In this document: positions 23,400-35,889 of the stretch, piece after piece
Layout of the letters: each line of letters opens with the position of its first letter
Numbering within the stretch: the first letter of the stretch is position 1
From: Seiridium cupressi
Lineage: Eukaryota; Ascomycota; Sordariomycetes; Amphisphaeriales; Sporocadaceae
NCBI GenBank assembly: GCA_036674765.1
Contig: JARVKI010000096.1
Coordinates: forward strand, 94,886-158,885
Length of the DNA: 64,000 bases
Reading direction: 5' to 3'
Program-made: the position numbers and the translations under genes
Notes under the pieces: generated by a model
Told to the model about the DNA's origin: nothing
What the model saw: the letters and a program-made list of their open reading frames with translations, nothing else
Databases searched by the model: none

Positions 23400-24612
23400 C
23401 TATACAACAACTCGTCGCCCCGCCTCGAGGTTGCTACTCTCTCTGTACATATTATCGTGGGTACCTCTAGTACTGGGTCTATCGGCATAATCCCGCCCTT
23501 GTGAACTCGTTTGGTCCCGTAGCGCATCAGTGCTCGTCCGGGCAGGTGCTGATGACAGCGTCCCATTAGGACCGGGCAAGACTTTTCGCTCCTCGCCAGT
23601 ATTGGGATCGAATGCCAAGTGCATGTTGCCGTCAGCGTCGGATTCGGGATTGACTGTCTCGTATTCGAGGGCCTTGACCAGGAGATAGAAGCCGGTTGCG
23701 ACCAGAGAGCCCAGGATAGGGCCAACCCAGTAGATCCAATGGTAGGAGTAGAATGAGCCTAGAACCACGCAGGGTCCGAAAGATCGCGCTGGGTTCACAC
23801 TACCGCCTGTGTAATAGACACCCCTGAAAAGAACAGAGTCAGTGGGTTTCTTATGTATATGGAAAACACAATGAAAGATACTCACATCAGTTCGCAAATA
23901 AATAGTGCCAAACCAATACCAACAGGCGCAATGAAAGTAGCTTTATGTTTCTCGGCCGCCAACATGAAGATAGCGAATACCAGCATGGCAGTCAGGAACA
24001 TTTCAATGAATAGCCCCTGAACGACGGTTGTACCACCGGCAAGGGAGGTCCGGACGTTCAGCGGGCCAGGGAAAAGTCCATACACAACTGCTGCGGCGGC
24101 AATAGCACCAAGAATTTGGCTGATGACGATCAGTAGACCGCGCACGTAAGTCACTCCACCAACAAGCATCATGCCCAAAGTCACAGCGGGGTTGAACAAG
24201 CCACCACTGATGCGGAAGAACACCCACTACAGCAAAACATTGTCAATATCGACTCTGTTTTCGAAGTGTATCGAGTATAGGGATGAGTGCTTACGGCATT
24301 GACCATCAAACTCATACCAAAGCACAATGCGATATACAACAGCTTGGCCGGGTCCGCATTCAGAGCGTCTCCGCTCGCAGTCGGTGCTATGTTCACTGCG
24401 TTGGTGCCTCCGAATGCAAATAGGAGAAACAGAAATGTGCCCACGAATTCGCTCATCATGGCCACAAAGTGGTTCTTAACGCCGACGGGAAGGAAGTGCA
24501 GCGGCACTCGTCGTGAGATCAGGGTCGAACTGTCGTCGCGTGGGCGTGCAGCGACTTTAGATCGCGACTCCCAGGGGAGTCGGATGCGGCGACCTGGGCG
24601 ATCGACATTCAT
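23400..24612 (-). CDS. Aquaporin / aquaglyceroporin (MIP family)
   Basis: Three exons (24612-24295, 24226-23886, 23823-23400) with introns of 68 and 62 nt give 360 residues. Both hallmark loops are present: NPAVTLG near residue 118 and NPARSFG near residue 230, within a six-helix hydrophobic core ([18 protein letters not shown] opens TM1). The N-terminal extension of about 50 residues is basic, and the C-terminal tail of about 95 residues is polar and probably cytosolic. Residues around the second NPA (ARSFG) are those of water-type channels rather than classical glycerol facilitators, which carry NPARD. The substrate is therefore more likely water or small solutes; this is an inference. It ends about 240 bases from the arylsulfotransferase-like gene, tail to tail. 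Confidence 0.9.
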
Positions 24613-27337
24613 CTTGACTGACTGTTTCGATGGGCTGGAAGTATGGATGTCTAATGGTTTCGAATGGTGGCACTAGAGAGCCTATCAGGATGGCAAATAT
24701 GGCATATATCGTGAATTATTTAGAAGACCAATGAGTGAATCCCGTGGAAATTGGCAGCACGAATCTGGATATAAGAGTGTTTAAAGAGGCACCGTGATAC
24801 GTCAGTATGCGGCCAGACGTCAGAGACACAGCAAGCGCCCCCTATACTGGGCATAATTCAAGGTTCAGATCTCCCCAGAGTTCTAGATCTATGCCCTAGG
24901 TTCAGAAATAGGAACGGTGCGTACGCACCGAGTCGACAAGCGTATACTCTAGAGCGCCTCTCCCAGCAGAGAGCACGGCAAGTCCAGACGGAGCTAGGAG
25001 CAAAATGGCTCGGCCTATGCCCTAGCTCCTGTTTCTAGTCTAGATCCAACGCCTGAGACGCAGCCTAATTGAGCCATGACGACGGGCATGGTCATTTCGG
25101 ATGCACTGCCGTGCGGCTGGTCAGAGAAATATTTTCCGGGTTTGGGGGGATTGCCGCAGGGATTTACCTCACCCCATCTGGATTCGCTTGGAGGCCGGCC
25201 TCGGTCGTGCGACTATAGACATAGCAACAATGCCGAACTCATGCACATAATGGCTTGGAGCCTCACCAAACTTCTCATGACATCACCTGATCAACTGGCT
25301 GAGTTTAATACTATGGCACGGCTCCTAGTGACGAGAGCTGGTGATCAATCCAAAAAGTAAAGGTGTCTAACGGACGTTTTAGGCCACGACGCCATGAAGT
25401 CATAGACTAAACAGATATTCTTAACGCCACCTCGTGCGGCTGGCGTGGTCATTTCCCTTCAAGCTCTGATTGAGATTCGATTGAAATTCATGAAAAAAAG
25501 AAAATGGAAATTAGGGATTCAACGGTTGGTTCATCACCTGCGATGAACAATTGAGAAACAAGCCTTTTCCTTCTTGGTGCGTACACGCCGAGCCTTTCCC
25601 TCGGTGAATTATTTCGACACTACTCCGGGACCCAATGGACGATGGATATAAGCTTTTTGGACGTTGCCCTAAGTCAACAGCCGCGACTCCCTTCTTGACC
25701 AACCTCTGGATTTCCTGCCGCAACGGTATGACTAGAGCTCTTTCATGCTTAAAATCCATGCCCTACTGCAGCAAGTGCAGTCATCGGACGCGATTAAGAG
25801 TGGTTGGGAATGGAACGTTTACGCTATGTCAAGAAAAGTTATCTCCGTCAATACCTTCAAAATGTTCTTCCGTCGTTAAACCATTTTTACATGCTAAATA
25901 GGACATTGTTCCTTGATTTTTTGAACCCTAGGGCTTTATCTCATCAGGGAGGTAGTGAGTGAGATGAGACTAGTTTTCCAACACAGCCCTTACTTGCCGA
26001 TATTGTCGTGATGTCGTGCTCCACGGAAGTCAGATATCTCACTTGATTATTACGGGAAATCACCCTTGATAGGGACATAATAGAATGAGACTCACTGAGC
26101 CCAGCCTCGAAAGTGATCCTTGGCATGCATTATCTGATGTGGGGGCGGAAGAAGTCTGCGCCTAGTTGCCGCCTATAGCAAGTGTGGCGATCTCTTGAAG
26201 CTTGGCTGCTATGGTTGTACTTGACCATCGACTTACCCTTGGCAGCGGGCTAACATATCGCATCAATACAAGACTTAGCCAGTGGCATGGATCTATACGG
26301 GCTCATCATGTAACGCAAGGCCTTGGACAATATGCGACCGGCGGACTTAGGGTTCTAATACCGCACTGTTATCATGTTGCGCTTACCGGCGGCTTTCTTG
26401 GTACAATTCTGCCAAAATGATATGACTATTAGTGATTGCATCAGGCATCAAGTCGTGGCTTCTAGACGATCTGCTTGTAGGCGCGTGCCTAATGTATCGC
26501 AATCCATGGTATGCTATGCACCACTTCATTGGTTATATAAAGCAGAGAGCATGTAATCGAATGCGACTTTGCTATCTTTTGGAAAGGTCTAGAAACATGT
26601 TGTCTTAGTGTGTTGCTCACAAGATGCATATAGATGCTAGGTCTGCGACTCTGTGAGACCAACCTCCACGACCCGGCGACGATGCGCACGCTACAACAGC
26701 GCGGACGGCGGCAACTTATAAGACGTCAAGGACTATAGAGATGGCGAAAATAGAGAACCCTCACCTGATCAACACCTTTTCGTCCATTTCCGTGCCTCTC
26801 GGGATCTCGAGGTCGGACTCCCCCCAGAAGGTACAGTAGCATCATAGCCCAGCTTGGCCATCCAAGTAAGCCGGATTACGCGGGACCAGAGCGCTTTCCT
26901 GCCGTGCGACAATAAGAATCATAAGTAGCACTCCGGGGCGGCTGATTGGACGGGGAATATAGAGTCGGCCGTTGCAATTCAACGTTGCGGTGGCCGCCAA
27001 GTCCTGCGCCAAGTCCTGCCCAGAGGCTTCGAACTGCCGTAACCTCAGCAAACGTCGCTTGTCCCCAGCGTGAGTCTGGTCGGGGTCAGTATCGCCTACC
27101 TATTTGGGTATGCTTCGCAAGATAGTGTGATCTGAGGGCAACACGAGGCCTGTTCGTTGTGCCTGCGACTGCTTGGCGCTAGCGAGAAAACAGGACGGCA
27201 TGCTCATATATAAAAGATGGCCAAGCGCACGCGTCTTGGTTGGGAAGGGATCGGTCGAGGTTGTACTGGTAACGCGCCAAATCGATTGAGTTGAAGTGAG
27301 ATTTGTCACGGCACCACAAAGTCGAAATTTGTCAACC
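24613..27337. other. Large intergenic region
   Basis: About 2.7 kb without a supported gene. It contains a perfect 16-base palindrome (listed separately) and a related imperfect copy near 25578-25591. Short frames at 25076-25360 and 25635-25901 show no family features. Confidence 0.5.
24915..24930. promoter_or_regulatory. Perfect 16-bp palindrome CGGTGCGTACGCACCG
   Basis: The sequence equals its reverse complement and begins about 300 bases upstream of the aquaporin ATG. CGG half-sites in inverted order are the usual target layout of fungal Zn2Cys6 regulators. Function is inferred only from symmetry and position. Confidence 0.35.
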
Positions 27338-28889
27338 ATGAAAGCCATCACCGCAGTAAGTCTTGCTGTGCTAGCAGGGTCTCGGTTTGCCTTGGCCGCA
27401 AAGGAGATCGCCAACCCTGCCAAGCAATGGGAGTACGAGAGTGGCGAGGTCCATGAGACCATCATGAACGCGAAGCATGTAAGCAAGGTGCCTACCGAAG
27501 AACTGTACGGTAAAGCTGATGAGTCTAGGATTTCTGGGATGCCAAGAGAGCTTCGGGTGCTTTCGATTCGAGCCAGTACCAGAGTTACAGCGCAGCAGCC
27601 GGTCCCGTCGCTTGTGTTGATGGCCTTGCTGAAGTTGTGCCTGGAGATGCCAACAACACGTTCCAGTGCAGTAACGTAGGTTAACTCATCTTGAACTTTC
27701 CCTGATAAACGACGATACTCACGCCTCCTAGATTGACTTTTACGACTTCCAAAGCCACTTTGACCTTGGCAGCACGGTCGGAGAAGGTGCCGGTAGCTGG
27801 GGCTGGACCAGCGGCGACGGCAGAGAGTTCGTCGCCATCGCCCAGAGCGACGGTGCCGCTTTCGCCGAGATCAGCAGCGAAGGGAAGCTGATCTACTTGG
27901 GCCGCCTGCCACAGTACACCACGGCACAGCCCTCCCTCTGGCGCGAGATCAAGGGCTACAAGAGCTACGTCGTGATCGGAAGCGAGGCGCAGTACCACGG
28001 CGTCCAGATCTTCGACCTATCCAAGCTGCTCGATGTCGACCCGGCCAGCCCCAAGATCTTCAGCAACGAGGACGACCTCGACGGGTGGTTTGGCGACCTG
28101 CCCATCGGCCGCTCCCACAACGTCGTCGTCAACGAGGAGAAGAACTACGCCGTCGCCGTCGGCGCCCAGCCGCGCAACAGCAGCTGTGCCTCGGGTCTGA
28201 TCTTCATCGACCTGACTGACCCCACCGCCCCCTACTCGCCCGGATGTGCCAGCGGAGACGGCTACGTCCACGATGCGCAGTGCCTGGTCTACCGCGGGCC
28301 CGACGAGAAGTACAGCGAGCGCGATATCTGCTACGGATACAACGAGGACACCCTGACCATCTTCGACGTGACTGACAAGAACACCACGAGCATCATCTCG
28401 AGGACGACGTACGAGGGAGCTTCGTACACGCACCAGGGCTGGGTCACCGACACCCAGTGGCAGCAGTACCTCGTCCTTGATGACGAGTACGACGAGTACG
28501 ACGGCGCCGGCGAGGGAGCGGCCGGGTTCCCAGTCACCTACTTCTGGGACATCAGCTCGCTCGAGACCCCCAAGCTGAGCGGTCTCTACCGCAGCTCTAC
28601 CAGGGGTATCGACCACAACCAGTTTATCAGTAACGGCTACGCCTACCAGAGCAACTACGGCACCGGTCTCCGCGTTCTGGATATTTCTTCTATCCCCGAT
28701 GACCCCACTGGTGGCGGTGTCAAGGAAGTGGCCTTCTTCGATATCTTCCCCGAAGACGATGACGCTGAAGATGGCGGTATCATCGAGTTTGAAGGCACCT
28801 GGTCCCACTACCCCTTCTTCAAGAGCGGTTTTATCTTGATCAATACTATTGAGAGGGGTGCATTCGTTGTTAAGAGGACCGATATTTAG
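27338..28889 (+). CDS. Secreted LVIVD-repeat / choice-of-anchor-B-like protein
   Basis: Three exons (27338-27478, 27529-27675, 27732-28889) with introns of 50 and 56 nt give 481 residues. The N-terminus is a clear signal peptide (MKAITAVSLAVLAGSRFALA). The body shows beta-propeller-like repeats typical of the LVIVD/choice-of-anchor-B group: YHGVQIFDLSKL, GRSHNVVVNEEKNYAVAVGA, SGLIFIDLTDP, YVHDAQCLVYRGP, LTIFDVTDKN, TYFWDISSLETP and GLRVLDISSIP. Paired cysteines and N-glycosylation sites fit an extracellular location. Biochemical function of these proteins is unknown. The third exon is unusually G+C-rich and uses C-ending codons strongly, in contrast to its neighbours, which suggests high expression. 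Confidence 0.7.
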
Positions 28890-29038
28890 ATGTGGGAATG
28901 TAGATGGAAATAGCTATATATCAGAAGGTAAAATTTCCATGAATTAGAAGTTATTGTGGGTATCGACATTACATGCTTCAAAAGCCTTCACCATCCCTAT
29001 CTCATTACTGTGATCTAAACCAACTAAGTATATTAGTA

Positions 29039-30526
29039 TTATTTCCGCTGTGTCGAAGAACCTTTTGCAAGCAGATAATCACCACCCCTCCAAGCCTTAT
29101 AGACTCCATACAAGCCCTGCAATGGCCGAATACCTCGGAACGGCTTCTTTCGCTGGCCCTCGGCGTCAATATCAACCTTGACCTTGTCATAAACACTGGG
29201 CAAATACGCCGCGGAGTAGCGTCGACGGAGATCATCATATGACTCTCTGTCGTACGCTGCCCAGAACTCATCTTCGGTATAGTAAGCATGGGCATATAAC
29301 CATTTCTTTCCGCCGAGCTCCTGAACCTTCTTCTCAAGGCCCCTGTTTTGACGGAGAAATTTTCCATGATCGAGTGAGCCTGGCCCCCAGATGCCAAAAT
29401 TCATCAAATGCTCGGGCGTATCGGGATCTGAAAAGCCGGCATGCAGACCGTATCGCGAATCGGGAGCATCACGCCGTATTCGCAGTGGGCAAAGCCACAA
29501 CGGATAAGTTCGGAGGTTTGCATCCAACCATTTTTGGAATTCGTCGACTCCTTCATAGGGGATGCCGACGTCCTGAATGATGTAATCGTCCGAAAGTTGA
29601 CTCTTATGGAGAGCAGCATACATAACTTTGGCTCTCAAAAAGCGATCCAACACTGATCGTGTCACGCGATTGAAAGGCGTGAGGAAATACTTGAAGGCAT
29701 ATTTCGCGACCCAAAAGCCGCCACGGTCATACCGAAACAGATAGTCTGTAATATGGATATAATCTGTAACCGGTTTTGATGAATTCTTCGTTCGCTTCTT
29801 GACATATTGATAGAACCAAGGGTCTTTCCGTCTTGTGAAGTGGCGCGGTGATGCTGAGTTTGGAAGCTCGTTGACAAGACGTCCTATGCAGATGATGGCC
29901 ATGGTTGGAGAAAAGACTATTCCATCGATATAATCAATCGAGGTATCCTGGAGCCGCTCCTGCGTCCATTTGGAGGCACTGGGCACGGTTTGGAATGTAT
30001 GATAGGTCAATTCGACATAAGGCCTCGAATCCTTTAGCTGCACCTCTAACAAGGTGACGACACCCAAGGTTCCAAAGCCGGAAGCGGCGCCCCAGAACAA
30101 ATCAGGCTTTTCCGTCTTTGAGGCGCGTTCGACATCTCCATTTGGAAGGACTATCTCAATCCAATTGATGGTTGAGTCAAAGGGGCCGTAGCGAAATGAG
30201 CTGCTTTCCCCTGAGGACCCCGAGAACCCCCCGCCGACTGTGATACTAGGAAACTCCATCACGACCAGAGGCACAAGGGAGGACTTCAATGAAGCTTTGA
30301 CGAGTGCGTCCATAGAAACATTAGGTTCGACTAGAGCCGTCTTCGTCTTGGGGTCTACGTGCAGCACGTGATTGAGCCGACTGGTGTCGACGGTGTTGTC
30401 CGCGCGCCTCTGGGAGGCTCGGGTGCTGTTCGTGGATCCATGATAGACTCGAAAGGGCCTTTGGGTGGCGTGGAAGAGACGAACACTCTTTGCGATCGTA
30501 TCGACTGCCGCGTGGTGGGCCTCCAT
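29039..30526 (-). CDS. FAD-linked oxidoreductase, DHCR24-like
   Basis: A single exon of 495 residues from the ATG at 30526, the first ATG in an otherwise open upstream frame. It has a PCMH-type FAD-binding domain (FAD_binding_4): FRVYHGSTNSTR, then HVLHVDPKTKTALVEPNVSMDALV, then VGGGFSGSSGESSSFRYGPFD and GFGTLGVVTLLEVQL. The spacing and wording match the delta(24)-sterol reductase-like group of FAD enzymes. The C-terminal part is a substrate-binding region with Trp/Tyr-rich motifs. No signal peptide is seen on this start. Whether the substrate is a sterol is not shown by the sequence; fungal paralogues of this group are widespread and mostly uncharacterised. Confidence 0.78.
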   Translation of the reverse strand: MEAHHAAVDTIAKSVRLFHATQRPFRVYHGSTNSTRASQRRADNTVDTSRLNHVLHVDPKTKTALVEPNVSMDALVKASLKSSLVPLVVMEFPSITVGGGFSGSSGESSSFRYGPFDSTINWIEIVLPNGDVERASKTEKPDLFWGAASGFGTLGVVTLLEVQLKDSRPYVELTYHTFQTVPSASKWTQERLQDTSIDYIDGIVFSPTMAIICIGRLVNELPNSASPRHFTRRKDPWFYQYVKKRTKNSSKPVTDYIHITDYLFRYDRGGFWVAKYAFKYFLTPFNRVTRSVLDRFLRAKVMYAALHKSQLSDDYIIQDVGIPYEGVDEFQKWLDANLRTYPLWLCPLRIRRDAPDSRYGLHAGFSDPDTPEHLMNFGIWGPGSLDHGKFLRQNRGLEKKVQELGGKKWLYAHAYYTEDEFWAAYDRESYDDLRRRYSAAYLPSVYDKVKVDIDAEGQRKKPFRGIRPLQGLYGVYKAWRGGDYLLAKGSSTQRK

Positions 30527-30972
30527 TGGCTGTGCACCACGTGGAAGTGAGACACTACGGGGCGGCGATCGGAACAGGCGGAAGATGGCCTCGGCCGCGG
30601 GACCAGTTAAAAGCCTCGGAAACGTGCCGGTACAATGAAAGGAGACGTGATAAGCGACGCTCAACTCGAGTCGACAAAGCAGACCACCGGGAATCAAGAG
30701 GATTTCGGGGGGGAGGAGATATTAGCAGATTAGAGCCAAGCGCCAGCCGGAAACTTTTTTTCAATTGAATCCTACGGCGCAATGCCTCGCATAAAGGCAA
30801 GGCGGAAGCTCGCTCTTCCTCCCATGCCAATGTGGAGTGTGCTTTAGCGTGCAGCCGGGCGCGTCAGCGGCGATGCGAACGAGCTGCGGTGCATTAGGCC
30901 TCGCCTCGCGCATTCACGTGCTTTCGCGTGCAGATTAAAGTGGTTTTTTCACGTCATGTATTTGTCAATCTG
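30527..30972. other. Intergenic, no gene seen
   Basis: About 0.45 kb: promoter of the FAD oxidoreductase gene and 3' flank of the cell-surface protein gene. Confidence 0.5.
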
Positions 30973-32899
30973 TCAGTCGTACACTGCAGACAAGGAGACA
31001 CTACTGCAGTTCCAGTTGTCCACAACCACATTTTGGCTGCCATCGCTGGAGATGTCCAGGCCGAGGCCGCACGCGACCCAATGGGACATGTCCTGCGCTT
31101 GGCACGCCAGGTCATCATCCACGGCGCAGTCTAATGCTCCGTACCCTACCCCTGTGAGGTTCGTAAGCCTATGCCCGTCCACGAAGTAGACTGCGCTCCC
31201 GCTGAGGCTGTCCTTCGTCTCGACAATCGCGATGGCCGGAGTGCCGCTCTCTCCAAAGTACCCCACTGCGCATAGATGGCCGGAACTCTCCACGCTGAAC
31301 TTGTCCGAATGATTCGCGGATGAGCTGAATAAGATTTGATCTCCGCTAATCTTTGCATACCAACCATTGAAGATGCTCGAAGGCTGCGATACCTGCAGAA
31401 GGAAAGGCGGCGTGGTCTCGCCGCATGACAGGTCTAGCGTCGATGTCGACGTCGGCGTAGCAGCTGGGGTGCTAGTATTGCTGAACCGGACAGAAGTCGA
31501 GTTCAGATACGGTGCTGCTGTCGAGTTCGCAACCGGCGGCTGCGTGGTGTTCAACCACGGAACGGTTGTTGCGTTCAAGAAAGGCGCCGATGTTGTCACA
31601 TTTAAAATGGGAGCGCTCGTGGCATTCAAAAATGGTGCTGTTGTGGAAGCATTCGAAAAGGATGCGCTCGTTGCGTTGAGGAATGGTGCGGAAGTAGTGT
31701 TGACCACCAACCCTGCTGGTGCCGTCGCATTCAAGAACGGGGCACTTGTCGTGTTTGCTGCATGCACTTGAGTCGACGGGACTGTCGCATTCCACGTCAT
31801 CGGCGCTGTGCTGTTGAGGAACCGGCCCGTCGATGTTGCATTAAGTGCTGCAACCACGCTCGTAACAATAGGCAGATCGCTGCTAGTATGCGCGTTGGCC
31901 GTCGTACTTGACCCGTTGAGGAACGGGGCTGTGCTATTAGAAATCACGACGCTGCTGGTCGAGTTGCCTAATATGGCCGATGTCGTCGAGTTCGCGAATG
32001 CTCCCACTTTAGAACTCAAGGTCGTCGTCTCGCTCGCAGAATGGCTGTCGCTAGACGCAAGGCGGGTAGTGCTAGGAATGTTACTGCTAACTATAGTGCT
32101 ACCCTTATCGCTTAGATCCGAAGAAGTGGTCAATCCCTCAGAAGTGCTTGACGATACATGCGATAGCGTAGAGTTCAAGGAGCTTGTATTACTAGATGCC
32201 AGGGCTGTAGAACTGATGAAGGCTGCATGGGTAGAGTTGCTGAAACCGACAGTGCTGTTGCTGGCGACCATGTAGGTCTCCGTGGTCACGATAGTCGCTA
32301 TTTTGGTCACTGTCGCAGTCTTCTTGACGCTGACCGTCGTCGTTGTCTTTGGTGCCGACGCAGTGATAGTCGTGTGCTTGACTCCCAAGCAACTACATGC
32401 ACTCGAGTAAGCGGCGGGGGAGGCGCACGCAGATGCATAGCTAGGCGTCTTCTGTGCAGCAGTCACACTAGAACTTGTCCGCGGTGGAGCACGCCGCAGC
32501 AGAATGTTGAGAGCTTCACGTTGCTCTTCCCATCTCTTTGATGCAACTGCAGAGGCGGTAACCGTGATTGCTGCCTCGGTAGTCTGGACAGTCGTCTCTG
32601 TCGAGGTACCACTGACAGTTTCGGTGATAGTACTGAGAAGCCAGATTAGCAACGCTTTTTCGTTGAGGAAGACTACATACTGCGTTGACGGCGTCACTGT
32701 CACCCGAAAGAGACTCTCACAATCCGATAATCTCGAGCGCGCTGGAGCACTGTTCACCGCTAGGTCATGATCAGCCCCGTCCTTCCAGATGTGCATATTC
32801 TTCTTATATACCACGGAGACATCTGTCATTCGAGCATTTCGCAGATGCTACTGCTTCGAAAAGGCCGAGGACCACCACGACCAGCCCAAAGAGACGCAT
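30973..32899 (-). CDS. Ser/Thr/Asn-rich secreted cell-surface protein
   Basis: Three exons (32899-32812, 32759-32681, 32632-30973) with introns of 52 and 48 nt give 608 residues. The first exon supplies a signal peptide (MRLFGLVVVVLGLFEAVASA) followed by CSNDRCLRAVNSA, a start typical of fungal wall or surface proteins. A Thr/Val-rich segment and a long low-complexity region follow, with repeated sequon units of the form AP-F/I/Y-LN-A/S/V-T (about residues 315-450), predicting dense N- and O-glycosylation. The last 150 residues form a compact Cys-containing domain (from about LDLSCGETTPPFLLQV to the end). No GPI signal is obvious. The role is probably wall-associated or adhesive; that is inferred from composition. 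Confidence 0.72.
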
Positions 32900-33480
32900 T
32901 TTCAACGATTGCAATCGTTGCCAAGTCCCATTTCGCAGACCACAAAGATTTACAACGCGTTGAAGAATGTAGCTCGGCAATCGAGCATGGGAGGGCCCCT
33001 CATTTTAAAGGCCGGTATCCAAATCAAGGAAACCTGAAATCCAGATCCAAGACGGCCCAGCTGGGGCAATTTAAATTAAAATGTCATGCGCGGGACCTGC
33101 GTTGAAAGCTGGTTGATCCAATCCCGGTTCTAGGCCATGACCAGGGGGCCTGGTCGCTATAGCCCAAGCTTTTCCTTAAGAAGACCATGGCCGCCAGATC
33201 TGCCGGGGCTCTCAAACTGGGGAGTTCGACGAGAGCCCAAATCGCACATCGACAATCCTCAACAGCCATCATGTTGGCCAGGCCTCTCAATCCAAGGGCA
33301 GGTCACACTGTCGGGGTCAAATAATGACCTTAAGAAGAAAGGCCAAAATGAATGTAATCGATTTGGTTGAAATCATGAACAATCACTCATTGCTAATCTC
33401 GAAAAGTCATCTATGGGCATCGCGTACATACGCACATCACTATATGCGTCTCTCGGCTCCGTGACAAGAACGCTGGATGT
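32900..33480. other. Intergenic, no gene seen
   Basis: About 0.6 kb: promoter of the surface protein and 3' flank of the flavin monooxygenase gene. Confidence 0.5.
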
Positions 33481-34867
33481 CTACTGACCCTCGGACGGAG
33501 GCAGAACATCTGTTGTCTTTGCGGCTTCAGGAGCGCTCGCACCCTTCTCTCGCTTCTCCAGCTCCTCGCGCACCTTCGGCAGGATATAACGTCCATAATC
33601 GACTGCGTCATTGTAGTTGTCGTAACCACGGATAGAGATAAGCTCGCAACCGAGGTCAACATAGTCGAGTATAGAGTCGGAAAGAGTTTGCGGCGATCCA
33701 ACCAACGCAGTAGAGGCTCCACGAGCACCAGTTGCAGTGACCTATAAGGTGAAAGTCAGTCTCAATGTGCTTCAACAATTTTGAGCAGTTGCTAAGATCG
33801 TCTGCTAGGTTGAAACAGCGACATAAGGTTTGTAGCAACTAGAGACATGCCGTTGTTTGGCCATGCCCGGTTTGTTACGCCAGCGATCTGCCCTTGGAGT
33901 GGAATGGTCTGGAAGAAAACTTACGGTAGGGTACCACAGAGCACGATCCTGGACTTCTCCACGCTTGGCGATTTCCAGGAGACGCTGAGAACCAACGTTT
34001 TGGGGTGCTGCGGGTGCAGGTGGTACATTGATTGTCGTCTGGCCCTTCTTGGCATTCAAGGCATCCAGTGTCCTGTGGGCCTTCTGCCATGCAAGCTCGT
34101 CCGTCTCGGCGAGGATAGGGCGGAACGTCACCCAGATTTTCGGCTTGTCGGTCCGGCCGGCCTTCTCGGCCTCGGCGTAGATACGTTCAATCTGCTCCTT
34201 GGTCTCCTTCAGGGGCTCGCCCCAGAGACCGAAGATGTCGGCCAGCGAGCCACCGACGCGGTAGGCCTCGTCGGAAGACCCGCCCACGGAGACGGGGATG
34301 GTGCCATTGGTCGGACGGACCAAGCTGCTGAACTGCTTGAACTGGTAGTACTTGCTGTCCCAGTCAAAGGGCTCGGGCGATTGCCAAGCGCGGCGGAGGA
34401 TTTTGATATAGTCTTCCAAGCGGCCGTAACGCTCATCCTTGGTCAAGAAATCGCCCTCCTTGGCCTGCTCGGCATCGCTGCCGCCGGCAATGAAGTGTAC
34501 AACGGCACGGCCCGAACTAAGCTGATCTAGAGTCGCCAGAGCCTTTGCGGCAACTGTCGGGTACATGGTGTTGGGACGCAGCGCTATGATCACCTTGATG
34601 TTCTTGGTCACCGAGGCGATAGTAGCACCAATGGTGAACGGGTCAAAGGAGGTTGACCAATACGGCACGAGTGTGTAGTTGAAGCCATACTCATCAAGTG
34701 TTCTGGCATATCGAACCAGGTACGGGACATCAATATCAGTCGGGTTGGGACCCTGGCTGATTTCCGTCCCGGAGTTGTTAAAGGTCAAGCTTTGGTCTGG
34801 TTAGGACTATTGATATATCTAGCTTGGGTGAAAGCTGGGGGACGAACCTAATGAATTCGGTAGGCAT
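33481..34867 (-). CDS. LLM-class flavin monooxygenase, SsuD-like
   Basis: Three exons (34867-34848, 34789-33925, 33741-33481) give 381 residues. The tiny first exon (MPTEFIS) is joined by a 58 nt intron with donor GTTCGT and acceptor AAAG; the second intron is long (183 nt). The bulk matches FMNH2-dependent alkanesulfonate monooxygenase-type luciferase-fold proteins: LVRYARTLDEYGFNYTLVPY, IKVIIALRPNTMYPTVAAK, LDQLSSGRAVVHFIAGG, DERYGRLEDYIKILRRAW, VSVGGSSDEAYRVGG and the C-terminal LVGSPQTLSDSILDYVDLG. Family members release sulfite from organosulfonates or oxidise other small substrates using reduced flavin. The exact substrate is unknown. The short first exon is the least certain part of the model. 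Confidence 0.82.
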
Positions 34868-35889
34868 TTTGGCAATGTTCTAGTGTCTATCCTGCATATG
34901 AGTGTTTGAGGTTCTCAGTTATCGTGGGTATATTTATAAGCGCCGACTGCTGCTCCGCATAATTGTAGATGGCATCATAGCTGTAGTGATCACGCAATGC
35001 CGAGCGTCGGGCTTAAGTCCGATCTATATAGTTGCACCTCGTCTCAACCACAGCTATATATACTTCAACACCACCGAGAGGACTTGAATGAACATATTTA
35101 AATGAGCTGATATCCCTCTTCAATTCTAGTTTAATGCTTTTCATTATCTCTGTTCGGTACTGATGCAACATCTCGAGGCTCGGCCTCGACTGAAAGAGAC
35201 ATATAGCAAGACGATCCACTGCGGCCCCACCGATGTACGAGTTGTCTGCCACCTTGAGTACTTCACTGCGATCCAGTCAAGCTGCAGGCGCAGCAATTGG
35301 CAATCCTGGACCGTGGCACTTGGAAGCTCCCGAAATTCCAGAGGATGGTACTAAGCAACAGAGGAAGAGAAGAAATAATACGGGATGTACATGTGGACCA
35401 ATTATTGTATTTCGGGATACTCAAATGTAGCCAACATGTCTAGAATCTTGCCATGAGAAGATATCTTGGCGCTGGTGACTGTTGATAACGCGCCGACTCT
35501 TGCATCTACGACTTGCTCCTTGCACGTTGCGGGTTTTCTTTAACCCCACTTACATATCACTTAAAGGATAAGCTATCAGTATACTGTACAGTACCGATTG
35601 ACTTCTCGAGTCCTTTCGCGTTACCCCGCCCGCCGCCAAGATAAGGAGCAATGGTGACTGCCATTGGGAGCAAGAACCCGCGACGAAAGCGATGTGAATT
35701 TTGCCTCCAATTTCTTCGGCGTTAAGGACATGGCGTCCATGTCAGTCCAATCAATGTCGTTACCATCCTTCCGTTGACTGTGCCATATTCGCCGGGGTCG
35801 TATCGCCCATAATCCTATGGTGGAAGGCAGTGAACGCCACATATGCAGCGCTAAAATGTATTGGCAACTAACAACCCTCGAGGCCCTCT
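34868..35889. other. Intergenic, no gene seen
   Basis: About 1 kb between the flavin monooxygenase and the UstYa-like gene. Nothing is recognised, and in particular no Kex2-repeat precursor peptide gene. Confidence 0.5.

Noticed and set aside
28017..28808. 263-codon minus-strand open frame
   Set aside because: It is antisense to the well-supported LVIVD-like gene; the G+C-rich, C-ending codons of the real gene keep the opposite frame open.
31808..32275. 155-codon hydrophobic-looking plus-strand frame
   Set aside because: Antisense to the Ser/Thr-rich repeats of the surface protein, which explains its composition.
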